NCBI GenBank assembly: GCA_018269005.1
Contig: JAFDVK010000018.1
Span: 54,949 to 118,948, forward strand
Direction: 5' to 3'
Length of the DNA: 64,000 nt
DNA from: Acidobacteriota bacterium
Lineage (GTDB): Bacteria > Acidobacteriota > Blastocatellia > Pyrinomonadales > Pyrinomonadaceae
Below, in pieces: positions 1 through 8,763 of this stretch (positions are counted from its first letter, which is position 1; every line of letters begins with the position of its first letter). The position numbers and the translations under genes were made by a program. Under the pieces are notes generated by a model. That model did no database searches. It was not told where the DNA came from and saw nothing but the letters and a program-made list of their open reading frames with translations.

Positions 1-1
1 C

Positions 2-523
2 ATCGACGGCTACAAAGTCCACAAAAAACCGATCGTCATCAACTCCGTCGAGAGAAAGGACTCTAAGAAGGATGTGGATTTTGTGCTGAATACGCCGACA
101 TTTGCCGGCGCTTCTTTGACCGCCGTCAAGTTCAAGTTTGCCGCCGCCCTCAGCTCGGACCGAGCAGCGAAGATCGAGAAGATCCGATTCTACGGCCTAA
201 CGGTCAATGGGATCGCGGTCAAGATCGACGAATTCGATCGCGCTTTTGATCTAAAGGCAGATGAACTTGTAACGCTGCCAGAACCGTTTGCAGGTGAGGT
301 TTCTTCCTTCGGTGTCGCAAAAGGCGCATGGCTCGAACTCACCACACCGAAAAAGGAATGGGTCGTGAAAGGAAAGGCTTACATTTTCGGGCGATTTAAG
401 AAATTTGGGATGACATTTCGGCGGGCAATCCCTGTGGAATTCGATCTCTCGGTCAAGAACCCGATTCCCTCGGTTTTAGCTGTCAAATTTCATCCGCCTG
501 GGTTAAAATGGAGATTTACGTGA
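2..523 (+). CDS. Hypothetical protein, 5' end outside the window
   Basis: The frame is open from base 2 to the TGA at 521-523, so the gene starts upstream of the window; the GTG at 74 is an internal Val codon rather than a likely start. About 173 codons are visible. The product alternates short hydrophobic strands with many Lys and Phe residues, suggesting a beta-rich soluble or surface protein. No domain is recognised and no catalytic motif or membrane segment is visible. The downstream dehydrogenase gene starts 18 bases after the stop, so the two may be co-transcribed. No function is proposed. Confidence 0.6.
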   Translation: MDGYKVHKKPIVINSVERKDSKKDVDFVLNTPTFAGASLTAVKFKFAAALSSDRAAKIEKIRFYGLTVNGIAVKIDEFDRAFDLKADELVTLPEPFAGEVSSFGVAKGAWLELTTPKKEWVVKGKAYIFGRFKKFGMTFRRAIPVEFDLSVKNPIPSVLAVKFHPPGLKWRFT

Positions 524-541
524 GGTTAAGTTAAACGAACC

Positions 542-3500
542 GTGAACACAAATACAAAAGAGTTATCCGCATTTTTTGAAGAAAGCTTTGGCTCGAACGC
601 CGCTTATGTCGAAGGTCTTTTCAACCGCTATCAGCAAGACCCGAAACTCGTCGATGACGCATGGCAGACGTATTTCGGCGATCTGCTGAACGGCGTCGTG
701 CCTCAGGACGCGACCAATGCATCGGGCACGGCTCCTGTTTCTGCTCCGGCAGCCGCGACCGTCACCGTCGCCGCTCCGAAAGCTCCGGCGGCACCGGTCG
801 TCGCCCTCGGTGCAGACACTGAGCCAACGCCGCTCACCGGCGTTGCGAGGAAGATCGTTGAGAATATGGAAGCAAGCCTTACGGTTCCGACCGCGACGAG
901 CTTCCGCAACATTCCCGTCAAGGTCCTCGAAGAAAATCGGCGGATCATCAACGACTTTCTATCATCCCGCAGCCGCGGGAAAGCATCGTTCACGCACATC
1001 ATCGCATGGGCGATCGTCCAGGCCGCAAAAGAGATCCCGAGCATGAACTTCGGCTTCGGCGTCGTTGACGACAAGCCGTCACGGCTCGAACACGAGCACA
1101 TCAACCTCGGCATCGCGATCGACATCGAGAAGAAGGACGGTTCGCGATCGCTGCTCGTCCCGAATATCAAAGCGGCCGAAGCGATGAATTTTGCGGAATT
1201 CTTCGCCGCCTACAACGAGCAGGTCAAAAAAGCCCGCGACGGAAAGCTCGAGATAGCGGATTTTCAGGGCACGACCATCTCGCTTACGAATCCCGGCACG
1301 ATCGGCACGGCCGCATCTAACCCGCGCCTTATGGCGGGCCAGAGCGCGATCATCGCGACAGGCTCCATCGAATATCCGGCGGAATATCAGGCGATGACCG
1401 ACGGTGCGCTCTCGATGATGGGCATCAGCAAGACGATCACGCTGACGAACACCTATGACCACCGCGTCATTCAAGGTGCGGAAAGCGGCCTTTTCCTTGC
1501 CCGAATTCATGAATTTCTGAAGGGCGAACACGAGTTTTACGATTCGATGTTCGCGTCGCTCGACCTTCATTACCCGCCGCTTCGCTGGGCTGAAGACCAC
1601 AACCCGACGCTGTTCGGAGCCCCCAGCGAACAGGCAGAGAAACAGGCAAATGTCCTCCAGCTGATCGATGCTTATCGCAGCCGCGGCCACCTGCTGGCCG
1701 ACATCGACCCGCTGAATATGACGTCGCATGTCGCGTCGGATCTTGAACTTGAAAATTTCGGCCTGACGATCTGGGATCTCGACCGCGAATTCATCACGGG
1801 CGGTTTGCATGGCGAGGATACCGCGACCTTGCGTCGGGTCCTTGAGATCCTTCGGCGAGCATACGCCGGCAAGGTGGGCATCGAATATCGGCATATCCGC
1901 AGCAGTAAGGCGAAAGAATGGATCCGACGGCAGATCCGTGAGCATTTCGTCGATGCTGTGCCGATCAGCGACGATGTAAAGAAAGAATTACTTCAGAAAC
2001 TGATCGAGGCCGAGCAGTTCGAGCAATTCCTGCACAAGAAATACCTCGGGCAGAAGCGTTTTTCGCTCGAAGGCACGGAGACGATCATCCCCGTTCTCGA
2101 TCAGCTGCTCGAAGGCGCATCGGCCCGCGGCGTTGAAGAGATCTATATGGGAATGGCTCATCGCGGCCGTTTGAACGTGCTTTCAAACATCGTCGGCGAC
2201 CCTGACATGGGCGATATGGCCGAACGCATATTCACCGTTTTCGAAGGAACCTCTCACCCAAGTTTCCCGGCCGACGAAGGCGACGTGAAATATCACCAGG
2301 GAGCGATCGGCCGAAGAAAGATGAAGTCGGGCAAGGAATTACTTGTTCAGCTTTCCTGTAACCCGAGCCATCTTGAAACCGTGAATCCGGTCGTCGAAGG
2401 GATGACACGGGCTAGACAGGACGAACTCCGCAACGGCGACGGACACAGCCGAGAAGAAGTGTACGGCCGCATTCTGCCCGTTCTGCTTCACGGAGACGCC
2501 GCATTTGCCGGCCAAGGTGTTGTGATGGAGACGCTTCAGCTCGCGAATCTTCCCGGTTATCGAACGGGCGGCACGATCCACATCGTCATCAACAACCAGA
2601 TCGGTTTTACGACGTCGCCCGATCAGGCACGTTCGTCGATCTACTCGACCGATGCGGCGCAGATCACGCAGACGCCAATATTTCACGTAAACGGCGATGC
2701 TCCCGAGGCCGCATATCGCGTCCTTCAGATCGCGATGGATTACCGTCGCGAATTTATGAGCGACGTCGTCCTCGACCTCGTCGGGTTCCGGCGTCTCGGC
2801 CACAATGAAGGCGACGAGCCGAGCTACACGCAGCCCGTAATGTACGCACGCGTAAAAGCACATCCGGGAACGAGGCATCTATATGGCGACAAACTCATCC
2901 GTGAAGGTGTTCTCACCGAGCAGGATGTCGAGGCGATGACGGAACGGACGGTCGCAAAGTACGAACGCGTTCTCGCGAAAGCAAAACAGATCGCGACCGA
3001 CAAACCGCCGCGCGCCGTCGTACCCGATCCGATCGTCGAGGAAGATGGCTCCGAGATCTTCCAGTCCGGAGTTCCCGCAAATACTTTGAAGGTCGTTGCC
3101 GACAAGATCTCGCTCGTCCCCGAAGGATTTCATATCAACCCGAAGATGGTGAGCCAGCTCGCACGCCGTGCGAAGATGGGTGATGGCGAAGTGCCGATGG
3201 ATTGGGCATTCGGTGAAGCAATGTCATTCGGCTCGATGGTGCTCGAAGGCTTCCCGGTGCGTGTGAGCGGACAGGATTCGGGCCGCGGCACATTCTCACA
3301 GCGTCACGCTTCGATGTACGACACGATGACCGGAGAGCGTTGGACGCCTCTCTCCGAACTAAAGAATGCCGAGAATCCGAAGGCGAGATTCTACGTCTAT
3401 GACAGTTCGCTTTCCGAATACGCGGTCCTCGGCTTCGAGTACGGATATTCGGTCATCTCGCGAAAGGAATTGATCGCATGGGAAGCCCAATTCGGCGACT

Positions 3501-4261
3501 TCTCTAACGGTGCGCAGATCGTCATCGATCAATATATTTCTTCGAGCGAAGACAAATGGCAGCAGAAGAGCCGCGTCGCGATGCTCTTGCCTCACGGCTT
3601 CGAAGGCCAGGGACCTGAACATTCTTCGGCACGCCTTGAGCGTTACCTGCAGCTCTGCGCAGAGAACAATATGCAGGTCTGCTATCCGACGACGCCCGCT
3701 CAGTATTTCCACCTTCTGCGCCGCCAGGTGATGCAGGAAACTCCGCGTCCGCTCATCGTTATGACGCCGAAGAGCCTGCTGCGTCTGCCGGCCGCGACCT
3801 CGACGATGGCTGAACTCGAAACCGGCGGATTCAAACCCGTTATCGACGACGCGCACGTTACCGACAGGTCAAAGGTCAGACGTCTCGCCCTTTGCAGCGG
3901 CAAGGTCTTCTACGACCTCGAACATGCCCGCGAAGGCAACATCAAGCCTGAGGTCGCGATCGCTCGCGTCGAACAATTCTATCCGTTCCCGGGTAAGGCC
4001 ATTGCTGAACTCGTTGCAAGCTATCCGAATGTGTCCGAGATCACGTGGACGCAGGAAGAGCCGGAGAATATGGGCGGATGGTCGTTCATGGCTCCAAGAT
4101 TGACGGAGATCGCGGGGTCGGCCCGCACGGTTCGCTATATCGGCCGCGTTCCGTCAGCATCGCCCGCCACGGGTTCTTATGCGATCCATCATTTGGAACA
4201 GGATCAACTCGTTCATCAAACTTTGGAAATAGCTGCCGGCGAAAGCGTCGCTGCGAAATAA
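542..4261 (+). CDS. kgd: Multifunctional 2-oxoglutarate dehydrogenase E1/E2 fusion (OdhA/Kgd type)
   Basis: Thiamine-diphosphate enzyme of the TCA cycle that decarboxylates 2-oxoglutarate and feeds succinyl transfer. At 1239 aa it matches mycobacterial Kgd and corynebacterial OdhA (about 1220-1230 aa). Order: short N-terminal helix (FFEESFGSNAAYVEGLFNRY), Ala/Pro/Val linker (about 60-90), E2 acyltransferase catalytic domain (about 95-330) with the active-site DHRVIQGAESG at 306-316, then a full E1 (about 365-1239). E1 signatures are MAHRGRLNVLSNI, GDAAFAGQG (from 651) and NNQIGF (from 684). No lipoyl domain is present, as in the actinobacterial proteins, so lipoyl groups would come from another E2. 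The start is GTG at 542. The next gene begins 4 bases after the stop. Family assignment is firm; the balance between dehydrogenase and decarboxylase activity cannot be read from sequence. Confidence 0.95.
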   Translation: MNTNTKELSAFFEESFGSNAAYVEGLFNRYQQDPKLVDDAWQTYFGDLLNGVVPQDATNASGTAPVSAPAAATVTVAAPKAPAAPVVALGADTEPTPLTGVARKIVENMEASLTVPTATSFRNIPVKVLEENRRIINDFLSSRSRGKASFTHIIAWAIVQAAKEIPSMNFGFGVVDDKPSRLEHEHINLGIAIDIEKKDGSRSLLVPNIKAAEAMNFAEFFAAYNEQVKKARDGKLEIADFQGTTISLTNPGTIGTAASNPRLMAGQSAIIATGSIEYPAEYQAMTDGALSMMGISKTITLTNTYDHRVIQGAESGLFLARIHEFLKGEHEFYDSMFASLDLHYPPLRWAEDHNPTLFGAPSEQAEKQANVLQLIDAYRSRGHLLADIDPLNMTSHVASDLELENFGLTIWDLDREFITGGLHGEDTATLRRVLEILRRAYAGKVGIEYRHIRSSKAKEWIRRQIREHFVDAVPISDDVKKELLQKLIEAEQFEQFLHKKYLGQKRFSLEGTETIIPVLDQLLEGASARGVEEIYMGMAHRGRLNVLSNIVGDPDMGDMAERIFTVFEGTSHPSFPADEGDVKYHQGAIGRRKMKSGKELLVQLSCNPSHLETVNPVVEGMTRARQDELRNGDGHSREEVYGRILPVLLHGDAAFAGQGVVMETLQLANLPGYRTGGTIHIVINNQIGFTTSPDQARSSIYSTDAAQITQTPIFHVNGDAPEAAYRVLQIAMDYRREFMSDVVLDLVGFRRLGHNEGDEPSYTQPVMYARVKAHPGTRHLYGDKLIREGVLTEQDVEAMTERTVAKYERVLAKAKQIATDKPPRAVVPDPIVEEDGSEIFQSGVPANTLKVVADKISLVPEGFHINPKMVSQLARRAKMGDGEVPMDWAFGEAMSFGSMVLEGFPVRVSGQDSGRGTFSQRHASMYDTMTGERWTPLSELKNAENPKARFYVYDSSLSEYAVLGFEYGYSVISRKELIAWEAQFGDFSNGAQIVIDQYISSSEDKWQQKSRVAMLLPHGFEGQGPEHSSARLERYLQLCAENNMQVCYPTTPAQYFHLLRRQVMQETPRPLIVMTPKSLLRLPAATSTMAELETGGFKPVIDDAHVTDRSKVRRLALCSGKVFYDLEHAREGNIKPEVAIARVEQFYPFPGKAIAELVASYPNVSEITWTQEEPENMGGWSFMAPRLTEIAGSARTVRYIGRVPSASPATGSYAIHHLEQDQLVHQTLEIAAGESVAAK

Positions 4262-4265
4262 CTCT

Positions 4266-5402
4266 ATGGTACGTGTAAATGTGATCGCCGGAACTATGTT
4301 CTTCATCCTCACGGCATCGGTCCTATTGATGGCGCTCGCCTGCGGACGCTCGACCGAGGCGCAAGATGCCGCCGTCAACACAAAGCCGGCGCCGACGCCG
4401 TCGTCCGTAAAGGAACAGAGCACGGAGCCGATCAAGATCGCCGCCGTCGGCGATATCATGCTCGGTTCGACCTATCCGAATGAATCCCGTATGCCGCCGG
4501 AAGACGGAGCAAAACTTCTCGAACCGGTCACGTCGATCCTGTTGGCGGCCGACATCGCTTTCGGCAACCTCGAAGGCCCGATGGCCGACTCCGGCGTATC
4601 GACAAAATGCAGGCCGAACTCGACGCGATGTTTTGCTTTTCGGGTTCCGACGCGTTACGGCAAGTATCTGAAAGATGCAGGATTCGATGTCCTTAGCCTT
4701 GCGAACAACCACGCCGGCGATTTCGGCGACAGCGGACGCGAAAGCACACGGAAAACTCTCGACGATCTCGACATCAAGCATGCAGGCAGCGATCGAAGCA
4801 CATACTCGACCACATTCCTGACGGTCAAAGGTCGCAAGATCGCCTTCATCGGCTTTGCCCACAACGCGATCACGCCGAATGTGAATGACCTCGACGAGGC
4901 CGAACGTCTTGTGCGTGCTGCAAAAAAGAAGGCCGACCTCGTGGTCGTGTCTTTCCATGGCGGTGCCGAAGGAACCGACCGCCAGCACGTCCCGAACGCG
5001 ACCGAGATATTTGCGGGCGAAAAACGCGGGAACTTGCCCGCATTCGCTCATCGCGTCATCGATGCGGGAGCCGCACTCGTGCTCGGCCACGGCCCGCACG
5101 TAATGCGCGGGATGGAGCTCTACAAAGGCCATCTGATCGTATATTCGCTTGGTAATTTCGCGACCTACGGCTGGTTCTCGCTCGCCGCCGAGACCGCTCT
5201 CAGCGAGATCGTCGAGGTCAAGATCGGCGCCGACGGCAAGTTCATCGAAGGCAAGATCACTCCTCTCAAACAGGAAGGACGCGGCGGCCCGATCCTCGAT
5301 CCGACGAACAGGTCGATCGAAGTCGTCCGCTCTCTATCCCAGGCGGACTTCGGAGAAAATTCACCAAAAATAGCCGATGACGGCAAAATTACGTTAAGAT
5401 AG
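4266..5402 (+). CDS. CapA/PgsA-like metallophosphoesterase-fold protein, probably exported
   Basis: 378 aa. An N-terminal hydrophobic segment (about 8-25) ends in ALAC, a lipobox-like site, followed by a Thr/Pro/Ala linker; export as a lipoprotein is likely. From about residue 55 it carries the CapA (PGA_cap) pattern: IAAVGDIMLGS, FGNLEGPM, SLANNHAGDFGDSG, then AFIGFAH, VVSFHGGAEG and LGHGPHVMRGMELYKG with YSLGNF. The D, N and H residues of these blocks are those expected to bind metals in the family. CapA proteins act in poly-gamma-glutamate or capsule synthesis in Bacillus, but many homologues lie outside capsule loci. No capB or capC is nearby, so the substrate is unknown. The gene starts 4 bases after the dehydrogenase gene and is probably co-transcribed. 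Confidence 0.85.
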   Translation: MVRVNVIAGTMFFILTASVLLMALACGRSTEAQDAAVNTKPAPTPSSVKEQSTEPIKIAAVGDIMLGSTYPNESRMPPEDGAKLLEPVTSILLAADIAFGNLEGPMADSGVSTKCRPNSTRCFAFRVPTRYGKYLKDAGFDVLSLANNHAGDFGDSGRESTRKTLDDLDIKHAGSDRSTYSTTFLTVKGRKIAFIGFAHNAITPNVNDLDEAERLVRAAKKKADLVVVSFHGGAEGTDRQHVPNATEIFAGEKRGNLPAFAHRVIDAGAALVLGHGPHVMRGMELYKGHLIVYSLGNFATYGWFSLAAETALSEIVEVKIGADGKFIEGKITPLKQEGRGGPILDPTNRSIEVVRSLSQADFGENSPKIADDGKITLR

Positions 5403-5427
5403 CCTTCTCACTGGAGGTTTCCCTGAC

Positions 5428-6039
5428 ATGGCTCGACCGCTCGTACTTGTGCTTGACGGCGTTGAATATCCTGTCGGCATCATAAAAGTAGATCGGGATA
5501 AACTCTACGGCAAGATGGCCATCGAAGCGTTCGATGAGAAGGGCCGCGAGGCCGAATTGCGTATCCTCGCTGCCGACGGCAAGACGCTCATCAATAAGGG
5601 CGGTACGGCGTTGGCTACCGTCACAGACAAAGGCGATTCTGTCGATCGAAACGACCTCGTCCCGATCACCGAGGACGGCGACAAGATCGAATCCGTTGCT
5701 TCATCGTTCAATCAGAACAATATTCTCGAAAAGGCCGAAGTTGACGACTATCTGCTTCAGATCGTAAAAAGCGTTTATCTCATCAGCCCATTCGAAGAAG
5801 CAGATATTTCAGGGCTTCTAGAACAAGTTGCGGCAGGTCAGATCTACGGGTTCCCTTTCAGCTATCGCGGCGGTGTCGAATACGACAGCGCATTCGTGAT
5901 CGGCAGCGGGAAGGACGCCTTCATCGTTACAGGCAAACAGGCTGATCTCGATTTCATCGAACTGAACGAAAGCACGGTACTGAACAACGACGAAGAGGAC
6001 GAGATCTCGGTTGACGACCTTGATTTCGATCTGATGTGA
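5428..6039 (+). CDS. Hypothetical protein with acidic C-terminal tail, first gene of ligase operon
   Basis: 203 aa, unrecognised. The ATG follows a GGAGG at 5413-5417 with a 10-base gap. The N-terminal half is rich in beta strands with many Asp and Lys residues. The middle contains DRNDLVPITEDGD and a segment ending VKSVYLISP. The last 20 residues are strongly acidic and end DDLDFDLM, resembling in character the acidic partner-binding tails of SSB proteins. The gene is followed after 4 bases by a second unknown gene that overlaps the ligase gene, so a shared role with the ligase is likely. The order of motifs loosely recalls the Ku core (acidic/Gly turn, then Tyr-x-x-x-Pro), but this is only a visual impression. 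Function unknown. Confidence 0.75.
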   Translation: MARPLVLVLDGVEYPVGIIKVDRDKLYGKMAIEAFDEKGREAELRILAADGKTLINKGGTALATVTDKGDSVDRNDLVPITEDGDKIESVASSFNQNNILEKAEVDDYLLQIVKSVYLISPFEEADISGLLEQVAAGQIYGFPFSYRGGVEYDSAFVIGSGKDAFIVTGKQADLDFIELNESTVLNNDEEDEISVDDLDFDLM

Positions 6040-6043
6040 ACGA

Positions 6044-6751
6044 ATGTCGATAAATATCTCAAACCAGAAGAATCGAGATGCCGTCGTCGCGACCGAGGCT
6101 CTGATACCGCATCGCTCCGTCCGCTATCTCAACGAAAAGGGACGGCCTGTTTCGACCAAAAAACTCTTGAAGACCGATGTCGAACACGACCTTCCCGCCT
6201 TGCTCAAGAAGAGCAAGAAGATCGAAAAGGTCGCGTCCGCGATTATAAAAGGCGACCCCGAGATCGACATCGAATCCTTCGGTATGTTCCTCTCCGACCT
6301 TTCACGCGTTTACGTCACCGCAAAAGGCATCGTCCATCTGATCGAGGAGATAGAGGTCGTCTATAACCCCGACGGCACCGAACGCGAACGCCGCCCGCGC
6401 ATCAAAGAGCCGCAGAATATGAACGGCGAATACCCGATGCGTTGGACCGGCAAGTTCATAAAAAAGGAGGACGCGATCCACAAGTTCGTTTTTACGAACA
6501 AGAAGCAGCTTGTTCACGTGAATGGCCTGACGTTCGACTTTCTTTATGAGATGGCAAAAGAGCTTGCCGAAAAGGACGCTCTCCTTTTGCTCCGCGGAGG
6601 CGAAAAAGGCAATGAACCTCTCATTATGAATCGCGGAGGGAAACCGTACAACGCATTCTTAGAAGGCAGGATAAAGGGCAATGCATACTGCCTGATCCTC
6701 CATCTCTCGAACATGGAACTCAAGAGGCCAAAGACACTCGAAGATGCCTAA
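6044..6751 (+). CDS. Hypothetical protein, middle gene of ligase operon
   Basis: 235 aa, unrecognised. It starts 4 bases after the previous stop and its last 8 bases overlap the ligase start, a spacing typical of translational coupling. The protein is Lys-rich (about 20-60: SVRYLNEKGRP, then KKSKKIEKVASAIIKGDPEID), soluble, without signal peptide or membrane helix. The central part has strands such as VYVTAKGIVHLIEEIEVVYN followed by a basic segment, which would suit nucleic-acid binding, though no known fold is identified. A Gly/Asn-rich block (LLLRGGEKGNEPLIMNRGGK) lies near the C-terminus. Position makes it a candidate accessory factor of the ligase. No function assigned. Confidence 0.75.
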   Translation: MSINISNQKNRDAVVATEALIPHRSVRYLNEKGRPVSTKKLLKTDVEHDLPALLKKSKKIEKVASAIIKGDPEIDIESFGMFLSDLSRVYVTAKGIVHLIEEIEVVYNPDGTERERRPRIKEPQNMNGEYPMRWTGKFIKKEDAIHKFVFTNKKQLVHVNGLTFDFLYEMAKELAEKDALLLLRGGEKGNEPLIMNRGGKPYNAFLEGRIKGNAYCLILHLSNMELKRPKTLEDA

Positions 6752-8201
6752 ACTCGACTTCGACAAGAAGAAATTCACGTGCAAATTCGGTTACTGCACC
6801 GGAAAGGCGATCGACCTGGCCGATCCGTCGCTGCACATAAAGGCTCAGGAATACAAACGCCGCGTGAGCAATATGATGCGCGCGATCTCGCCCGAGGACA
6901 TCGCGCGCATCCCGAAAGCGCGGAACTATTCCGTTTCGAGAAAATATGACGGTGAGAACGCGATGCTCTTCTTCGACGGAAAGCAGATGCTCTCCGTGAA
7001 TGCTGGCGGCACGGTTCGCGTCGGCTTGCCCGCGTTCGAAGAGGCGGCCGAACTTCTCAAGAAAGCAAAGGTCGGTTCCTGTACGCTCGCCGGCGAGATC
7101 TATGTCCGGAAAGGTGCAACGAAGGCTCATCCCGTTCAGCAGGTCGTTCGCGTCCTGCGAAATCCGCCGTCAAAGGACAAACTCGAAGATCTCGGCGTCG
7201 CCGTCTTTGACGTGATCGAGGCCGACGGCGAACAGGTTTCGAGCGTCGCAGACGTCTATGGTCTCCTAGCCAAATGGTTCGGCAAGGGAAAGCAGATTCA
7301 CCCAGCCGAAAATCGATTCGTCGATAAAACAGAAGGCATTATGCAGGCCTTCACCGAATGGGTCATCGGCGAGAACGCTGAAGGCCTCGTCGTTCGGAAC
7401 GACCAAACGGGCTGGTTCAAGATAAAACTCCGCCACAATCTCGACGTCGCGATCATCGGCTATTCCGAAGGCACCGACGACCGTAAGGGAATGCTCCACG
7501 ACCTTCTTGTTGCGGTGATCCGCGATGACGGCACGTTCCAGGAATTCACACGCGTCGGCGGCGGATTCACCGAGGAGGAGCGTCGAACTTTCGTCGCCGA
7601 ACTCAAGCGTCGTGTCGTTCCGTCGGACTACGTCGCGGTCAACAATGATTACGTCGCCTACGAAATGATCAAGCCCGGTCCTGTGATCGAGATCTCGTGC
7701 CTGGACCTGATCGGAGAACGCGCACGCGGCGGCCCGGTCAAACGAATGGTGCTTGATTGGGACGGCAAGAGATACACGGCCTTGCTACGTATGCCGCTCG
7801 TGAGCGTGATCTCGCCGCAGTTCATCGGGCTACGCGATGATAAGGAAGCCGTCGCAGAAGACGTCTCGATAAAACAGGTCACCGACCTGATAACGATAGC
7901 GGATGCTGACCGATCGGCGCATGCGGACGATGCACCTGAAAGCGAGATACTGGAACGCGTCGTTTACACAAAAGTGATGAAGGAAAAGACGATGGTCCGC
8001 AAACTTCTCCTTTGGAAGACAAACAAGCAGGATCGCGGCGATTTTCCGGGCTACGTCGTCTATCTCACGGATTTTAGTCCGAACCGTAAGGACCCGCTCG
8101 AACGCGACATCAAGATCTCCAACAACGAAAAGACCGCAAGGAAATTCTTCCAGGAACTCGCCGAAAAGAACTTTATCGGTGGTTGGGAAAGGGTCGAATA
8201 G
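6744..8201 (+). CDS. ATP-dependent polynucleotide (probably DNA) ligase
   Basis: 485 aa member of the covalent nucleotidyltransferase superfamily. Motif I is SRKYDGENAM with the adenylated lysine K67 (KYDG 67-70). An acidic motif follows at LAGEIYV. Motif IV is EGLVVRN from E213 and motif V is KIKLRH from K226. An OB-like region follows (about 240-350). Residues 370-485 form an extra domain with VVYTKVMKEKTMVRKLLLWK and a FPGYVVYLTDFSPN block that I do not recognise. No LigD polymerase or phosphoesterase domain is fused. It is the third gene of a tight operon with two unknown genes. An AEP-HAD gene lies 0.8 kb downstream on the same strand, so an end-repair role is inferred. RNA ligase activity cannot be excluded from sequence. 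Confidence 0.88.
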   Translation: MPKLDFDKKKFTCKFGYCTGKAIDLADPSLHIKAQEYKRRVSNMMRAISPEDIARIPKARNYSVSRKYDGENAMLFFDGKQMLSVNAGGTVRVGLPAFEEAAELLKKAKVGSCTLAGEIYVRKGATKAHPVQQVVRVLRNPPSKDKLEDLGVAVFDVIEADGEQVSSVADVYGLLAKWFGKGKQIHPAENRFVDKTEGIMQAFTEWVIGENAEGLVVRNDQTGWFKIKLRHNLDVAIIGYSEGTDDRKGMLHDLLVAVIRDDGTFQEFTRVGGGFTEEERRTFVAELKRRVVPSDYVAVNNDYVAYEMIKPGPVIEISCLDLIGERARGGPVKRMVLDWDGKRYTALLRMPLVSVISPQFIGLRDDKEAVAEDVSIKQVTDLITIADADRSAHADDAPESEILERVVYTKVMKEKTMVRKLLLWKTNKQDRGDFPGYVVYLTDFSPNRKDPLERDIKISNNEKTARKFFQELAEKNFIGGWERVE

Positions 8202-8244
8202 GGTACGCTTTTCGATTTTTGCGACGTAAGGTCAGGTTGCGTTG

Positions 8245-8250
8245 TATAAT
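8245..8250 (+). promoter_or_regulatory. -10 box of hicBA, probable leaderless start
   Basis: A perfect TATAAT lies exactly 6 bases before the ATG at 8257, so transcription would begin at or next to the start codon. No Shine-Dalgarno sequence fits in the gap. The best -35 candidate, TTGCGA at 8219-8224, has a 20-base spacer and is weak. Confidence 0.55.
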
Positions 8251-8256
8251 GATCGT

Positions 8257-8460
8257 ATGAAACTGAAAGTCATCGTACATGAAGCCGAAGAAGGCGGATA
8301 TTGGGCTGAAGTTCCGTCGATTCCCGGTTGCGCGACCCAAGGAGAGACGTTTGAGGAACTGCTGTCGAATCTCTACGAGGCCGTTGAAGGCTGTTTGTCG
8401 GTTGACGTTTCGCACATACCGGCCACTAAGCAGGGCCGTGTGCTTGAAATCGCCGTATGA
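8257..8460 (+). CDS. hicB: HicB-family antitoxin
   Basis: 67 aa from the ATG at 8257. A TTG at 8242 is in frame, but the TATAAT at 8245-8250 would overlap it, so ATG is preferred. The sequence has the HicB partial RNase-H-like core: [30 protein letters not shown] and LYEAVEGCL. It would bind and neutralise HicA. No separate DNA-binding domain is visible, in keeping with short HicB forms. The last codons overlap the hicA start as ATGA (8457-8460), so antitoxin is translated before toxin, the reverse of the E. coli hicAB order but common elsewhere. Confidence 0.88.
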   Translation: MKLKVIVHEAEEGGYWAEVPSIPGCATQGETFEELLSNLYEAVEGCLSVDVSHIPATKQGRVLEIAV

Positions 8461-8666
8461 GAACGGTCTCTGGCAAGGAGTTCACAAAGATCATCGAACG
8501 ACATGGCTGGAATCTGCTTAGAGTCGAGGGCAGTCATCACATTTATGGAAAGCCTGGAAATGTCGCCAGGCTTTCTGTTCCAATTCATCGCAACAAAGCC
8601 TTAAAGACAGGCCTTTTGAAACATCTAATGAAGCTCGCCGAACTGAGCGAGACCGACCTCTCGTAA
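8457..8666 (+). CDS. hicA: HicA-family mRNA interferase toxin
   Basis: 69 aa, a normal length for HicA. It has a double-stranded-RNA-binding-like fold with the signature [18 protein letters not shown] and the catalytic histidine block [10 protein letters not shown], followed by [15 protein letters not shown]. HicA toxins cleave mRNA when not held by HicB. It overlaps hicB by 4 bases, which indicates translational coupling. The pair sits between the ligase operon and the primase-HAD gene, so it may have been inserted into that island or may stabilise it. All expected residues are present and the toxin should be active. Confidence 0.9.
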   Translation: MRTVSGKEFTKIIERHGWNLLRVEGSHHIYGKPGNVARLSVPIHRNKALKTGLLKHLMKLAELSETDLS

Positions 8667-8763
8667 ATTTGTACCAGCATGTCTTAGGCATTTGCATTTG
8701 CCGCGTAGCTTTTTCAAGTGGCATCAAGGGGCCGGATACTAAGCTTTTTGCAAAAATTCCGTA

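Noticed and set aside
3359..3856. Long reverse-strand frames inside the dehydrogenase, rpoB and rpoC genes (one of more than 500 codons opposite rpoB)
   Set aside because: They are by-products of codon bias in real genes, with Arg/Asp-rich products, no ribosome-binding sites and no domains.
8219..8224. TTGCGA as -35 box of hicBA
   Set aside because: The 20-base spacer is too long; kept only as a weak possibility.
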